Source of the DNA: Citrobacter amalonaticus
GTDB lineage: Bacteria; Pseudomonadota; Gammaproteobacteria; Enterobacterales; Enterobacteriaceae
Assembly: GCF_018323885.1 (NCBI RefSeq)
Contig: NZ_AP024587.1
Location: forward strand, 61,777 to 125,776
Length of the DNA: 64,000 bases
Direction: 5' to 3'
The notes under the pieces were generated by a model. The model was given only the letters and a program-made list of their open reading frames with translations, had not been told where the DNA came from and searched no databases. The translations under genes and the position numbers were made by a program. Below are positions 41,780 through 52,300 of the stretch, one piece after another (positions within the stretch are counted from its first letter, which is position 1; the number at the start of each line of letters is the position of its first letter).

Positions 41780-42103
41780 ATGAATTTTCCTGAACACATC
41801 GGGCCGGTGACAGTCGTCCGTAATCCTGACGGCTTCTGGACCCACCCCCAGTATTTTGAGCCTGAAAACGATGAGGCACGACGCGGCGAATTTGGCGACT
41901 GGCTGACCCGTCACAACCTGACCTGCGCCACCTGCTGGATGGAAAGCGACGCGTCCCCGGCCGTGATAGCCGCATGGGAGAAAGGCGGCAGTGATGCCAG
42001 CAAGTGGGAGCCGTCCGTACCGGAAGGTGAGGACTGGTTTATCGGTTCGATTCACGACACGGAAGACGGTCCAATTTGTGTCTGGCTTCGGGAGGGACAA
42101 TGA
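41780..42103 (+). CDS. Hypothetical protein before traU
   Basis: 107 aa, rich in Trp/Asp/Gly, coupled to traU by ATGA at 42100. 'VTVVRNPDGFWTHPQYFEPE' resembles plasmid leading- and tra-region hypothetical proteins I have seen but cannot name. No signal peptide. Function unknown. Confidence 0.6.
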   Translation: MNFPEHIGPVTVVRNPDGFWTHPQYFEPENDEARRGEFGDWLTRHNLTCATCWMESDASPAVIAAWEKGGSDASKWEPSVPEGEDWFIGSIHDTEDGPICVWLREGQ

Positions 42104-43098
42104 AGCTTCTCTTCTGGCTTCCCGCCGTGTTACTGGCCCTGCTGCTGCAGGTGCCCCTGATGGCCTTAGCCTCGTCAACCAATGCGGGTGATGGCCGCTG
42201 GGTCAACCCCATCTCGGACGTGTGCTGGAAATGTTTGTTCCCAATGTCAGTCGGCAGCGTCAAACTGGCCTCCGGCCCGCAGCCGGACACGACGAACCCG
42301 GCCTCACCTATCCAGATTTGCTCCTACGGCGTCCTCTACCGTATGGGGCTGGCAATAGGTTACTGGGAGCCCACAGCGATGACCGACGTGACCCGCGAAC
42401 CGGGCGTGATGGTGAACATGGGCGGTTTCAAAATCGATCTGGGGCGAACGGGTACCGGTACGGCGGGGCAGAGCGACAGGCCTGCTGCCGGCGCGTTCTA
42501 CCACGTTCACTGGTACAAGTATCCGCTTATCTCCTGGCTCAGCATCATGACCAGCACCGGCTGCTTCCAGGGTGGCGATATGGACATCGCCTACATGTCT
42601 GAGGTCGACCCGCTCTGGAACGACAGTACGCTGTCGATGATGATCAACCCCGAAGCCTCACTCTTCGGCAACCTGATAGCGCAGGCCGCCTGCGCGGCTG
42701 ATGCCGTTGCCAGCACCGCCGGCGTTCCGCTGTCGCCGCTGTTCTGGTGCGCTGGCAGTCAGGGCAGCATGTACCCCTTCACTGGCTTTACCAGCGGTGA
42801 GTTTTCGCCACTGGAATCCTCGTTACTGGTGACGGAGCGTATGGCCTTCAAGCTGCACCGGGAAGGCCTGGTGATGAACACGGTCGGTGCCGACTACGCG
42901 GTCTGCTACCAGTATCCGTCACCCATCGTGCCGAAAGAGCGCTGGCGCTATCAGATGGTGAACATGTACCCCGAAACCAACAGCTGCCATGCCTTTGGGG
43001 CAAGCACCCAGACATGGGGCACGCCGCATAACTCCCCGCAGTCGAAGAAGAACTTCGGTTACCTGCTCTGGCGCAAACGCAACTGTGTCTATTCGTGA
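42100..43098 (+). CDS. traU: TraU
   Basis: 332 aa from 42100 (GGAGGG upstream, ATGA overlap). A signal peptide and many conserved cysteines ('DVCWKCLFPMSVGSV', 'STGCFQGGDMDIAY', 'AAQAACAADA') define F TraU. It is a periplasmic DNA-transfer protein of the F-specific set. The cysteine pairs explain the need for TrbB and the DsbA-like protein. Confidence 0.95.
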   Translation: MKLLFWLPAVLLALLLQVPLMALASSTNAGDGRWVNPISDVCWKCLFPMSVGSVKLASGPQPDTTNPASPIQICSYGVLYRMGLAIGYWEPTAMTDVTREPGVMVNMGGFKIDLGRTGTGTAGQSDRPAAGAFYHVHWYKYPLISWLSIMTSTGCFQGGDMDIAYMSEVDPLWNDSTLSMMINPEASLFGNLIAQAACAADAVASTAGVPLSPLFWCAGSQGSMYPFTGFTSGEFSPLESSLLVTERMAFKLHREGLVMNTVGADYAVCYQYPSPIVPKERWRYQMVNMYPETNSCHAFGASTQTWGTPHNSPQSKKNFGYLLWRKRNCVYS

Positions 43099-43107
43099 GA
43101 GAAGCCC

Positions 43108-43728
43108 ATGAAAAACGTACTCAAATGCGCGCTGCTGGTCAGCGCCCTGATGGTCTGCACCCAGGTGGTTATAGCCAGCGAACAGACCAGCGTCATGGCC
43201 AGTGATATGGACTGGATGAAGCAACAGCAACGGTCACTGGAGGATTTTAAGCAGCGACTGCAGGGGAACAGCATGCAACTGCCGGCAGAACAGCAGGCGC
43301 TTATCGAAAAACTGCAGGGCGACATTGGTCGCCAGCAGGCCGAACAGCAGGTTGGTGAAAAGCGGACCTTCCCGGCGATGTACTTCGTCAGCCTGGGCCT
43401 TCCCCGTGAAGGTCTTCTGCAGATGCTAAAAGACGCGAACCGTTACGGTATCCCGGCAACGCTGCGGGGGCTGGTAAACAACGATTTGCGCCAGACCGCC
43501 TCGGCCATGTTTGAGCTGGCCAAAGAGGACAAGAACATCGGGGTGCAAATCGATCCGACGCTCTACACCGAATACCACATTAAAACGATTCCCTCGCTGG
43601 TTGTGACCTGCCCGGGTCGCTATGACGTCATTCGCGGCAGTCTCCCACTGAAGGAGGCGCTGGAGAGGGTCGCAAAAGATGGTGACTGTGCGGAGACCGC
43701 AAAACGTCTGCTGAAGGAGGCGCAATGA
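43108..43728 (+). CDS. trbC: TrbC
   Basis: 206 aa with a signal peptide, a coiled coil near residue 35-75 and the conserved 'ALYFVSLGLPREGLLQML'-type region ('AMYFVSLGLPREGLLQML'). It is required for pilus assembly with TraW. It overlaps traN (ATGA). Confidence 0.93.
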   Translation: MKNVLKCALLVSALMVCTQVVIASEQTSVMASDMDWMKQQQRSLEDFKQRLQGNSMQLPAEQQALIEKLQGDIGRQQAEQQVGEKRTFPAMYFVSLGLPREGLLQMLKDANRYGIPATLRGLVNNDLRQTASAMFELAKEDKNIGVQIDPTLYTEYHIKTIPSLVVTCPGRYDVIRGSLPLKEALERVAKDGDCAETAKRLLKEAQ

Positions 43729-45563
43729 AACAGCTGATTGCAGCGGCAATGCTGCTGCTCCCTTCCGTCGTGATGGCCGATGCCGCAAGCGAGGCCTACA
43801 ACTCCGGAGCGGCGTTCGGTAAGGGCAACGCCGGACAGGGTACCGGTAGCCTTAGCAATCCAGGGGCGGTGACCGGGTCTATTCCGGGCTACACGGCGAA
43901 TCCGCCGGAAAGTGACTATTACGGCGGTGTAAGGGGAGGGGATAATGGTTTGGCTGAAAATGGACAAAATGCATTACAGCATAGCAATGCTGGCCAGTCA
44001 GTCATTGACTCGGCCAAGACGAACCCTCCACCGACAATAGATCCAAACGCACCCTTTATTACCATAGGTAAGGATGCGGAAAGCTCAGCTGGTAGTGTAT
44101 TGGATGGAACATCATCGCAATGCACTCAGAGTTCCGTATCGAAAACGACATTCCAGAACTACAGCTGCGACAGAGATGTTGCAGCCATTCAGACCTGTGG
44201 AAGAACAGCCAAAATCACTGGCTCTTATCAGGATAACTATAGCTATAAAACCATCACAATTGATTCGGACAACCTGAATGTTAGCTCTCCAACAGTTACG
44301 TATGCGATGCCTGCAGGCACAGTGTATAGGGCATCAATGAGTTATACATTCAAAAAGAATTTAGCCTTCAGTAATAGTGCCTGGTTCCTGAATATCACCG
44401 CGCTTGGCAAATTAATGACGATGTACGATACATCCGGCTCTTATAGCATGCCGACTGGAAAAACTTTTTCTTCAGGTGAGTTACTCACTATCGCCTTTAA
44501 CAACAGGGATGACAGCAGCAATAGCGTTCCTTCGGTATGGCGCCTGGGAAAAGACAGCCAAATGTTCCATTTTGTTATATCTATCGTACTACGCACTGGA
44601 TCACGTATCTGGGTTCCTCAGACAACATGGACTGAAAGTTGCGGTTTTGACAAAAAGAAAGCGCTCTCGAGTGCAGGCAGTACCTGCATCGATCCGGGAG
44701 GAACCCGCACTGTTATTGTCGATGGCAAACAGTACAGCCAGACAAACAGCTGCTGGGCATATTCTGATTCCTATGTCACCGCCACATCTTCTGAGGGAAA
44801 CTGTGGTTCATTGATGAAGAATTCTTCCTGCACACGTTCATCGCAGACATGTACAACGAAAGAATCGGGTGTCTGCACCCACCAGACAGAAACCTGGCAA
44901 TGTCAGACAACTTATAACTCCAGTGGTCTGGTTTGCGGCGGGGAATATATCTGTCAGACAGGGGACTGTGATGACACGAACGGTGCGGGAAACAGTGGAT
45001 TCGATACCGCCGTGGCGAAGCTGGCGGGTCTGGCCTCTGCTGCGGATGACGTGAAAAAGCAGCAAGATGGCATCGACGTGCGGGCCTTCACCGGCAGCGT
45101 GATGAGCTGCCGCAAGGCGGTGGCCGGGTTCTCCAACTGCTGCAAGGACTCCGGCTGGGGAGCTGATACGGGCCTTGCGTCCTGTAACAGCAATGAAATG
45201 GCACTCGGTAAGGCGAAGGCCAAAAAGGTCACCGTGGACGTGGGGGAGCGCTGTGATAAGGAAGTGCTAGGCGTCTGCGTGCAGAAGAGCAGGGTGTACT
45301 GTGTGTTCGGTGGCAAGTTGGCTCGCATCATTCAGGAGCAGGGGCGTCGCGACCAACTGCGCGTCGGGTTCGGCAGCGGGAAAAGCCCGGACTGCCGGGG
45401 CATCACCATCCCGGAACTGCAGGGCATCGACTTCGACAAAATCAACTTCGCGGACTTCTACGAAGATCTGATGAACAACCAGAAAATACCTGATACCGGG
45501 ACTCAGGTGAAGCTTATTAAGGATCGTATTGCCGCCCAGGTAAACCAGCAGGGAGGCAAATGA
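43725..45563 (+). CDS. traN: TraN mating-pair stabilisation protein (mosaic)
   Basis: 612 aa (F 602), signal peptide, cysteine-rich throughout, with the conserved ends 'SEAYNSGAAFGKGNAGQGTG' and 'GKSPDCRGITIPELQGIDFDK'. The central part (about residues 70-420) is visibly AT-richer than both ends and its sequence is not F-like, as expected for exchanged receptor-binding domains (TraN types bind different outer-membrane proteins such as OmpA, OmpK36 or OmpW). It stabilises the mating pair. The receptor type cannot be told here. Confidence 0.94.
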   Translation: MKQLIAAAMLLLPSVVMADAASEAYNSGAAFGKGNAGQGTGSLSNPGAVTGSIPGYTANPPESDYYGGVRGGDNGLAENGQNALQHSNAGQSVIDSAKTNPPPTIDPNAPFITIGKDAESSAGSVLDGTSSQCTQSSVSKTTFQNYSCDRDVAAIQTCGRTAKITGSYQDNYSYKTITIDSDNLNVSSPTVTYAMPAGTVYRASMSYTFKKNLAFSNSAWFLNITALGKLMTMYDTSGSYSMPTGKTFSSGELLTIAFNNRDDSSNSVPSVWRLGKDSQMFHFVISIVLRTGSRIWVPQTTWTESCGFDKKKALSSAGSTCIDPGGTRTVIVDGKQYSQTNSCWAYSDSYVTATSSEGNCGSLMKNSSCTRSSQTCTTKESGVCTHQTETWQCQTTYNSSGLVCGGEYICQTGDCDDTNGAGNSGFDTAVAKLAGLASAADDVKKQQDGIDVRAFTGSVMSCRKAVAGFSNCCKDSGWGADTGLASCNSNEMALGKAKAKKVTVDVGERCDKEVLGVCVQKSRVYCVFGGKLARIIQEQGRRDQLRVGFGSGKSPDCRGITIPELQGIDFDKINFADFYEDLMNNQKIPDTGTQVKLIKDRIAAQVNQQGGK

Positions 45564-46342
45564 TGAAACGCATCCTGACCGCACTTTTCATGGCGGTGCT
45601 CAGCCTGTCGGCGGCAGGGGAGGAGATTATCACCCCCGCCGAGCCGTTCACCGGCTGGTTCTGGTATAACGAACCGAAAAAGCCATCCGAGCCAGTGAAG
45701 CCCCCACCACCTGAGCAGAGGCCAGTACCGGATTTCAGCAAAATGACGGCGGTAGAGCAGGCAAACATACTGAAAGGCTACATGCAGGAGGCGCTTAACC
45801 GCGCGATCCTGAACCCGACACGGGAGAACACGGCGACCTTTTTGCGCTGGCAGAAGTTCTGGACGGACCGAGCCTCGATGTTCAGCCAGTCCTTTGCGGC
45901 CGCGCAGTTGAGCCATCCTGACCTGGACTACAACCTTGAGTACCCTCACTACAACAGCATGGCGCCGTTTGTGCAGACCCGTGAACAGCAAAAGCAGCAG
46001 GACGCGGTTACGCAGTTGGCACAGCAGTACGGGATGTTCTACTTCTATCGGGGCAGTGACCCGATCGACGTGCAGATGGCGGGGGTGGTGGCGGACTTTG
46101 CGAAAACCAACGGTATATCCCTTATTCCGGTCTCGGTGGACGGGCAGATCGCTGCGACGCTGCCGCAGAGCCGGCCGGATACCGGACAGTCACGGTCGAT
46201 GAATATCCAGCACTTCCCGGCGCTGATGCTGGTCGACCCGAAAAGCCGAAGCTTTCGCGCACTCTCCTACGGCTTTATGACCCAGGACGATCTGTCGAAG
46301 CGTTTCCTGAATGTGGCCACTGGCTTTAAACCTAATTCCTGA
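45560..46342 (+). CDS. traF: TraF
   Basis: 260 aa (F 247), signal peptide, thioredoxin-like fold without a CXXC ('GMFYFYRGSDPIDVQMAGVV', 'FPALMLVDPKSRSFRALSYG'). A periplasmic assembly protein of the F-type set. It overlaps traN (ATGA). ATGATG gives two possible starts. Confidence 0.95.
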   Translation: MMKRILTALFMAVLSLSAAGEEIITPAEPFTGWFWYNEPKKPSEPVKPPPPEQRPVPDFSKMTAVEQANILKGYMQEALNRAILNPTRENTATFLRWQKFWTDRASMFSQSFAAAQLSHPDLDYNLEYPHYNSMAPFVQTREQQKQQDAVTQLAQQYGMFYFYRGSDPIDVQMAGVVADFAKTNGISLIPVSVDGQIAATLPQSRPDTGQSRSMNIQHFPALMLVDPKSRSFRALSYGFMTQDDLSKRFLNVATGFKPNS

Positions 46343-46840
46343 GTGTCTCTTATGCAAAATACACTTTTAACCCTCATCCGTGATGCAGGGCGGCTTGCCT
46401 TTTACTCCCTTGTCATTAGCCCCGCTCTGATGCTGTATTTCCTGGTGATGTTAGCGGCTTCAGATGGTTCACTTTCCCGGCAGTTCCTGACGGCTTATCA
46501 AGACCTTACAGAAGGCGCACCTGCCGGTAAGGTGATGTATTGCATGAGTGATAAGGATTGGGGCATTCGCATACCACAACAGGACTCTGGCAAGAAGTTA
46601 AAGTCCGTGACAGTACCCCGAGAGCCTGATGTGTTGTGCCAGCGTAGCCCCGTGGACAGCGATTTATGGGCTCGTTCAACGGATTCTATGCTGTGGAACT
46701 TATGGATTATGGCTGCGATGTTTGGCTGTGGTTCGTGGTTTATTCTCCGTCGCCTGATCCTTATTGGCCAAAAGCGTATTTCATCCGATAAACATTCGCT
46801 TTTGTTTCTGCAGAAAAAGGAAAATTCAAATGAACGTTAG
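46343..46840 (+). CDS. Membrane protein in the trbA position
   Basis: 165 aa from a GTG at 46343 or ~162 aa from the ATG at 46352 (more likely). Two transmembrane segments ('LAFYSLVISPALMLYFLVM' and 'MLWNLWIMAAMFGCGSWFI') with a periplasmic loop between them. It lies between traF and the small traQ-position gene like F trbA, but I do not see clear trbA similarity. Confidence 0.6.
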   Translation: MSLMQNTLLTLIRDAGRLAFYSLVISPALMLYFLVMLAASDGSLSRQFLTAYQDLTEGAPAGKVMYCMSDKDWGIRIPQQDSGKKLKSVTVPREPDVLCQRSPVDSDLWARSTDSMLWNLWIMAAMFGCGSWFILRRLILIGQKRISSDKHSLLFLQKKENSNER

Positions 46841-47048
46841 TGTTTTTGCCGGCCTCATCTTCTGGGGCATGATGGCGCTCGTGCTAAGCGAGCTGATGAC
46901 GCTGTCCGTCAACAACACACAGGCCGGACTGGTCTGGCTGAGCTACGGGCTGTGGGCCACTGCGGCGGTGATGGTTATCCGGGCCGGAATTCAGACCCTG
47001 CAGGCACGCCGGGCAAAGCGTAGCGGGGTGAACAGCCATGAAATGTAA
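46830..47048 (+). CDS. Small two-helix membrane protein in the traQ position
   Basis: 72 aa, two transmembrane helices ('VSVFAGLIFWGMMALVL' and 'GLVWLSYGLWATAAVMVI') and a basic C-terminus. Its size and topology resemble TraQ, the pilin chaperone, which sits between trbA and trbB in F, but sequence similarity is weak. It could equally be TrbE-like. It overlaps trbB. Confidence 0.5.
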   Translation: MNVSVFAGLIFWGMMALVLSELMTLSVNNTQAGLVWLSYGLWATAAVMVIRAGIQTLQARRAKRSGVNSHEM

Positions 47049-47643
47049 GCTGTCTCTGGCCGCGCTGCTGCTTATGCCCGTGCTTGCACAGGCGGGCGTA
47101 CGCGAGGAGCTGCTGGCACTTGAAGCCGCAAAAACTGGCAACCCCGTGATCCATTCTGCTGACGTTCCCTCTTCAGTGACAGTGCCTCAGGAAAGCCTGA
47201 TGGCCCTACCGGACGGCCGGCAGGCGAACATGAAGGACTACGCGGTGGTGGTCTTCATGCAGGCCCACTGCCAGTACAGTGCGAAGTTTGACCCGCTGCT
47301 GAAGGGCTGGGCCGACCGGCACAATATCCGAGTATATCCCTACACCCTGGACGGCGGTGGCGATAGCGCATTCCCGGTACCGATGATCCCGCGAAAGACG
47401 GATCCGAACGCCCCAATAGCCGACGAAATCGTGACCTTCTTTGGCAACGGCCTGCCGATTGCCACCCCGACAGCGTTTATGGTGAACGTGAATACCCTCA
47501 GGGCCTACCCGCTGACCCAGGGCGTGATGGAGGTCCCCGCGCTGGAGAGCAGGATGGCCAGCTTGATACAAGCGGATATGGATAATGTCGATCCGAAACT
47601 GCTGCCGCCCATGCCGACAAGCTCCCAGTTCACGCCTCAGTAA
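47038..47643 (+). CDS. trbB: TrbB thioredoxin-like protein with CXXS active site
   Basis: 201 aa, signal peptide, thioredoxin-like domain around 'VVFMQAHCQYSAKFDPLLKGW' and 'TPTAFMVNVNTL'. F TrbB has C-P-Y-C here; this protein has Cys78-Gln-Tyr-Ser81, so the second cysteine is replaced by serine (AGT). A CXXS protein can form mixed disulfides but cannot carry out full dithiol exchange. It may act as an isomerase or holdase. A DsbA-like gene follows traI. Confidence 0.92.
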   Translation: MKCKLSLAALLLMPVLAQAGVREELLALEAAKTGNPVIHSADVPSSVTVPQESLMALPDGRQANMKDYAVVVFMQAHCQYSAKFDPLLKGWADRHNIRVYPYTLDGGGDSAFPVPMIPRKTDPNAPIADEIVTFFGNGLPIATPTAFMVNVNTLRAYPLTQGVMEVPALESRMASLIQADMDNVDPKLLPPMPTSSQFTPQ

Positions 47644-47762
47644 TACAATTGCAATACAAATGAAACGTCGTGCTGATGACGGGGCCGTCACCAGAGGCCA
47701 CTTCAGACAGCGTCAGTATCCTTCTTCTGACACACCCTTATGTAATACCACCGGACTACAAC

Positions 47763-48032
47763 ATGACTACATACTCGTATGCGTTATCGCGTACCGAGCG
47801 TGTGTGGCTGCTGTTCAGCGTCACGCTGCTCGCGTCTGCGGCATTCTATGGTTTCCTTGCGGCCCGGATTGTCCGGGCTATGTCCCGACCTGATCTGACT
47901 ACCTTTCTACAGGATCTGCCGGTGCTGCTCTTCATCTCACTGAGCGCGGGTTTCATGCTTGCTACGGCCGGGCATTACGCTCTGCGCATAGCGCTGAAAG
48001 CACATCCCCTTAAGGAGGTCAGGCATGGTTAA
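47763..48032 (+). CDS. Small membrane protein before traH
   Basis: 89 aa from 47763, two transmembrane segments ('VWLLFSVTLLASAAFYGFLA' and 'LPVLLFISLSAGFMLATAG'). It is in the trbJ/trbF interval of F but not recognisable as either. It overlaps traH by 8 bases. Confidence 0.6.
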   Translation: MTTYSYALSRTERVWLLFSVTLLASAAFYGFLAARIVRAMSRPDLTTFLQDLPVLLFISLSAGFMLATAGHYALRIALKAHPLKEVRHG

Positions 48033-49389
48033 GTCACTTTTGGCAGCCGCAACTATTTTCTTGTCGGGGCTGGCCGCGCTGCCGACGCAGGCTGACGTGA
48101 ATGGCGACCTCAATGGCTTTTTCGGCAGCCTCGGCTATAGCGGCAACGTCTCACAGGCGCAGGCCTGGCAGGGACAGGCAGCGGGTTACTTCTCCGGCGG
48201 GTCGGTTTACCTGCGTAACCCGGTCAAAAACGTGCAGCTTATTTCAATGCAGTTACCCTCCCTGAATGCAGGCTGCGGCGGTATTGATTCTTACCTGGGC
48301 GCTTTCAGTATGATCAGCGGGGAAGAAATTCAGCGCTTTGTGAAGCAAATCATGAGCAACGCGGCGGGTTATGCCTTCGACCTGGCGCTGCAGACGATGG
48401 TCCCGGAGCTGAAGCAGGCGAAGGATTTTCTGCAGAAGCTGGCCAGTGACGTGAACTCCATGAATATGAGCTCCTGTCAGGCCGCGCAAGGCATTATCGG
48501 CGGGCTGTGGCCGGTGACGCAGGTGTCTCAGCAGAAAATCTGCCAGGACATTGCCGGTGAGACCAATATGTTTGCCGACTGGGCAGCCTCCCGCCAGGGC
48601 TGCACCGTGGGCGGCAAGGGCGACGCGGTGACTGCAAAGGCCAGCGATGCCGAAAAGGACCAGGTGCTGAAGAACAAGAATCTTATCTGGGACACGCTCA
48701 GCAAGAACGGCATGCTCTCCGGCGACCGTGCCCTGAAGGAACTGGTGATGAGTACCGTTGGCTCCATCATTTTCAACAAGAACGGGGATGTAACTATCCT
48801 GACTCCACTGGTTGATAACCGTGACCTTATCAAGGTGCTGATGCGCGGCGGTACGGCTAAGGTCTACGGTTGCGATGAAGCTTCGCTGTGCCTGGCGCCG
48901 GTCGTGACCAACCTGTCGATAACCGAGTCCACGGCCCTGGTCACAAAGGTGAAAAACCTGATGCTCTCGATGCAGAACAAGCTGGTTGATGACAAGCCGC
49001 TGACCGATGAAGAGAAGGGCTTTGTGAACACCACGTCGGTGCCGGTGCTGAAATACCTGACCAACGCCCAGAGCATGGGTATGAGCGCCACCTACCTGCT
49101 GCAGGTCAGCGACTTCATCGCCCAAGACCTGATGATCCAGTACCTGTCGGAGCTGGTGAAGCAGGCAAGCCTGTCGCTCGCGGGCAAGAACTTCCCGGAA
49201 GAAGCTGCGGCGAAACTTCGCGACAACGTTATCCATGCCCAGGGGCTTCTGGCCGACATGAAGCTGCAGTCTGCTGCCGACCAGAACGCACTCGACGGTA
49301 TTGACCGCAATATGCAGTACCTGCAGCAGCAGGTATCCACCATCGTTTCAGGCTCGTACCAGAGCAACTACCATTGGGGTGATCGCTGA
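48025..49389 (+). CDS. traH: TraH
   Basis: 454 aa (F 458) with a signal peptide and the typical 'DVNGDLNGFFGSLGYSGNVS' start and 'NAGCGGIDSYLGAFSMISGEE' segment, then a coiled-coil-rich C-terminal part. A periplasmic or outer-membrane-associated assembly protein. Its stop overlaps the traG start (G shared, TGATG). Confidence 0.95.
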   Translation: MVKSLLAAATIFLSGLAALPTQADVNGDLNGFFGSLGYSGNVSQAQAWQGQAAGYFSGGSVYLRNPVKNVQLISMQLPSLNAGCGGIDSYLGAFSMISGEEIQRFVKQIMSNAAGYAFDLALQTMVPELKQAKDFLQKLASDVNSMNMSSCQAAQGIIGGLWPVTQVSQQKICQDIAGETNMFADWAASRQGCTVGGKGDAVTAKASDAEKDQVLKNKNLIWDTLSKNGMLSGDRALKELVMSTVGSIIFNKNGDVTILTPLVDNRDLIKVLMRGGTAKVYGCDEASLCLAPVVTNLSITESTALVTKVKNLMLSMQNKLVDDKPLTDEEKGFVNTTSVPVLKYLTNAQSMGMSATYLLQVSDFIAQDLMIQYLSELVKQASLSLAGKNFPEEAAAKLRDNVIHAQGLLADMKLQSAADQNALDGIDRNMQYLQQQVSTIVSGSYQSNYHWGDR

Positions 49390-52300
49390 TGCTTGAGATA
49401 TACACGATTTATGGCGGGGGGATGTGGAAGACGGTATTTGACGCTGTTGTCACCCTGATTGGAAGCAATACCTTTAGCACCCTGATGCGCATGGTCGGCA
49501 TCTTCGCGGTGTTGGCGGTACTGCTAACCTTCATTAAGCAACGTAACCCGATGGTGTTTGTTCAGTGGCTGGCTATTTTTATGCTGATCACCACCGTTCT
49601 GCTGGTCCCGAAGCGTTCTGTGCAAATTATAGATATCTCCGATCCGGCGGCGGTGTGGAAAACGGACAACGTGCCGGTGGGCCTCGCGGCCATCGCCTCC
49701 TTGTCTACCAGTGTTGGATTTAAGATGTCCACGCTCTACGATACGCTGATGGCCCGGCCGGACTCCGTTACCTACAGCAAAACCGGGATGCTGTTCGGGT
49801 CGCAAATTGTGGCGGAGACCAGCGATTTTACCACGCAGAACCCGGAGCTGGCGCAGATGCTGCCTGACTACGTGGAAAACTGTGTGATTGGCGACATTTT
49901 GCTGAACCACAAATACACGGTGAACGAGCTGCTCAACTCGACTGACCCACTGAGTCTTATCACTAGTCAGCCGAGTCCGCTACGGGGTATCTTCAAAACG
50001 ACATCCTCCACTCGCGAGTTCCTGACCTGTCGCGATGCGGCCACGCAAATCCGGTTATTGGCTAACACGGAAGCCAATATCACCAGTGCTACCTTCACCA
50101 TGCTGACCCGCAAGATTTTCGGTACCCGCGTGAACGGCGCGAGCCTGCTGGCAAATGCCATGAGCGAGAGCTACGGCTATTTCTACGCAGGCGGTATGAG
50201 TGCGGCGCAAATAATGAAGAACAACATCACCAACAGCGCGGTGCGTCAGGGCGTGAAGGGGTTTGCGGCGCGGTCGTCGGATACCGCTAACCTGCTTAAT
50301 CTGGCCACCGAAAATGCATCGACAAAACAGCGTCTCAGTTGGGCGGCTGGTAATGTCCTGGCGACCCGAACGCTGCCCTTTGCACAGTCACTGTTGATGC
50401 TGATTCTGGTCTGCCTGTTCCCTCTGATGATTGCGCTGGCAGCCAGCAACCACAGCCTGTTCGGCCTTAATACTCTGAAAATATATGTGGGCGGATTTAT
50501 CTACTTCCAGATGTGGCCGGTGATGTTCTCCATTCTGAACTACGCCTCAAACTTCTGGCTGCAGACGAAGACGGGCGGAACAGCCCTGGTGCTGGCCAAT
50601 GCTGACTTGGTGGCGCTGCAACATTCGGATGTGGCCAATCTGGCCGGGTACCTGGCACTGTCCATTCCGGTGCTGGCGTTCTTCCTGACCAAAGGTGCAG
50701 CGGCCATCGGTTCGCAAGTGGCAGGTAGCGTGCTCAGTTCTACGGCGTTCGGCTCTGCCGGTGTGGCGGCGACCACGGCCGACGGCAACTGGTCGTTCAA
50801 CAACATGTCAATGGACAACGTTAACCAGAACAAGCTGGACACCAACCTGGTGCAGCGTCAGGGGCAGCAGACATGGCAGGCGGATAACGGCTCGACGCAG
50901 ACCATGACCGCAGGTGGGCATACGGTTATCGACGGAGCGGGCGCCATGTCGAACCTGCCGGTGAACATGCGGCTCAGCCAGCTGGCCAGCAGCGGATTCC
51001 AGGAGTCTGCCCGTCAGTCGCAGGTTCAAGCGGAGACTGCTCTCGATGGTTACAACCATAGTGTCACCAGTGGCTGGTCGCAGCTCTCTCAGATATCTAA
51101 TCAGACCGGTACTAGCGACAGCCTGATTAATGGGAGTGAAAACAGTCTGGCCACTAATGCGACACGCGGTGCTAGCATGATGTTGTCTGCCGCTGAAAGC
51201 TATGCGAAAGCGAACAACATCTCGACGCAGGAAGCCTATAACAAACTGATGGATATCAGTAATCAGGGCTCTGTATCTGCAGGGGTTAAAACAACTGCTG
51301 GAGGTGGTCTCAATTTAGGTGTTGTAAAAGTTGGCGCTGAAGGAAATATTTCAAGCGATTTGCGACATTCGACGGGCAGTTCAAGAGGAATTCAGAACTC
51401 AGACACCCATTCGCAAGATATGCGTCATGACCAGAATAGCCAGGCAGTTAATGATTTCCGTCAGGGCATGGATATGGTTAAAAGCAACCGTATCACTGAT
51501 GGCGCGAATCATACTGAGAATGCTGCAAGCAGCAATGTTCAGCAGCTGGCCGCAACGCTTAATGATGCACAAAGTCAGTATCACCAGTACACCACCAGTT
51601 CGACGCAGAGTGATGAATTCAGCCGTATGGCCACAGTAGCGCAGAACCAGAGCGCAAGCCTCGACACAAACTATACGCAGGAATTCGTGGACTGGGCGGC
51701 TAATAAATACGGTGATAAGGCTCAGTCCATGTTGACAAGTGCACCGTCGGCGCGCGAAGCGGCGATGGAATTCGTAAATGAGCGTCTCAAACCTGAGATC
51801 ATGCGTGACTATCAGCAGGGGCGTTCAGACCTTACCAGCGGTAATGAGCACGCAGCATTCAGTGGAGAGCATATTGTTCAACCAGCTCATGCCGGTCAGC
51901 AGGTGTCAGGCTTATCTGGTAATAATGGTGCTTATAGCTCGAATGGTGTTGGGAATGTCCACACTTCCGGAACGACTCAGGTTGCTGAACATGGGCAGGA
52001 TAGAGAAGTTATTCCTGGCCGTTCAGGCATTAATATTGATGGCGAAAAAGTACGTAGCGATGCTATGCAGGAAACATACAAAGAAAATCAGACTAAACTG
52101 CATGAACAGTCTGGCCAGGGCTTTGGCCCGCAAAATGACATACAACGGAGAGTTGCGGAACAAAGATCTGCAAACGAGCATAAAATCAACGAATCTGCTG
52201 GAGAAATTGACAAAAAAGAATCCACTGTTCAGGCATCCAGTGATATCCTGAAAGGAGAAGATTTAAATGCAACCGGTAAATTCAATATTCAACGAAAAGA

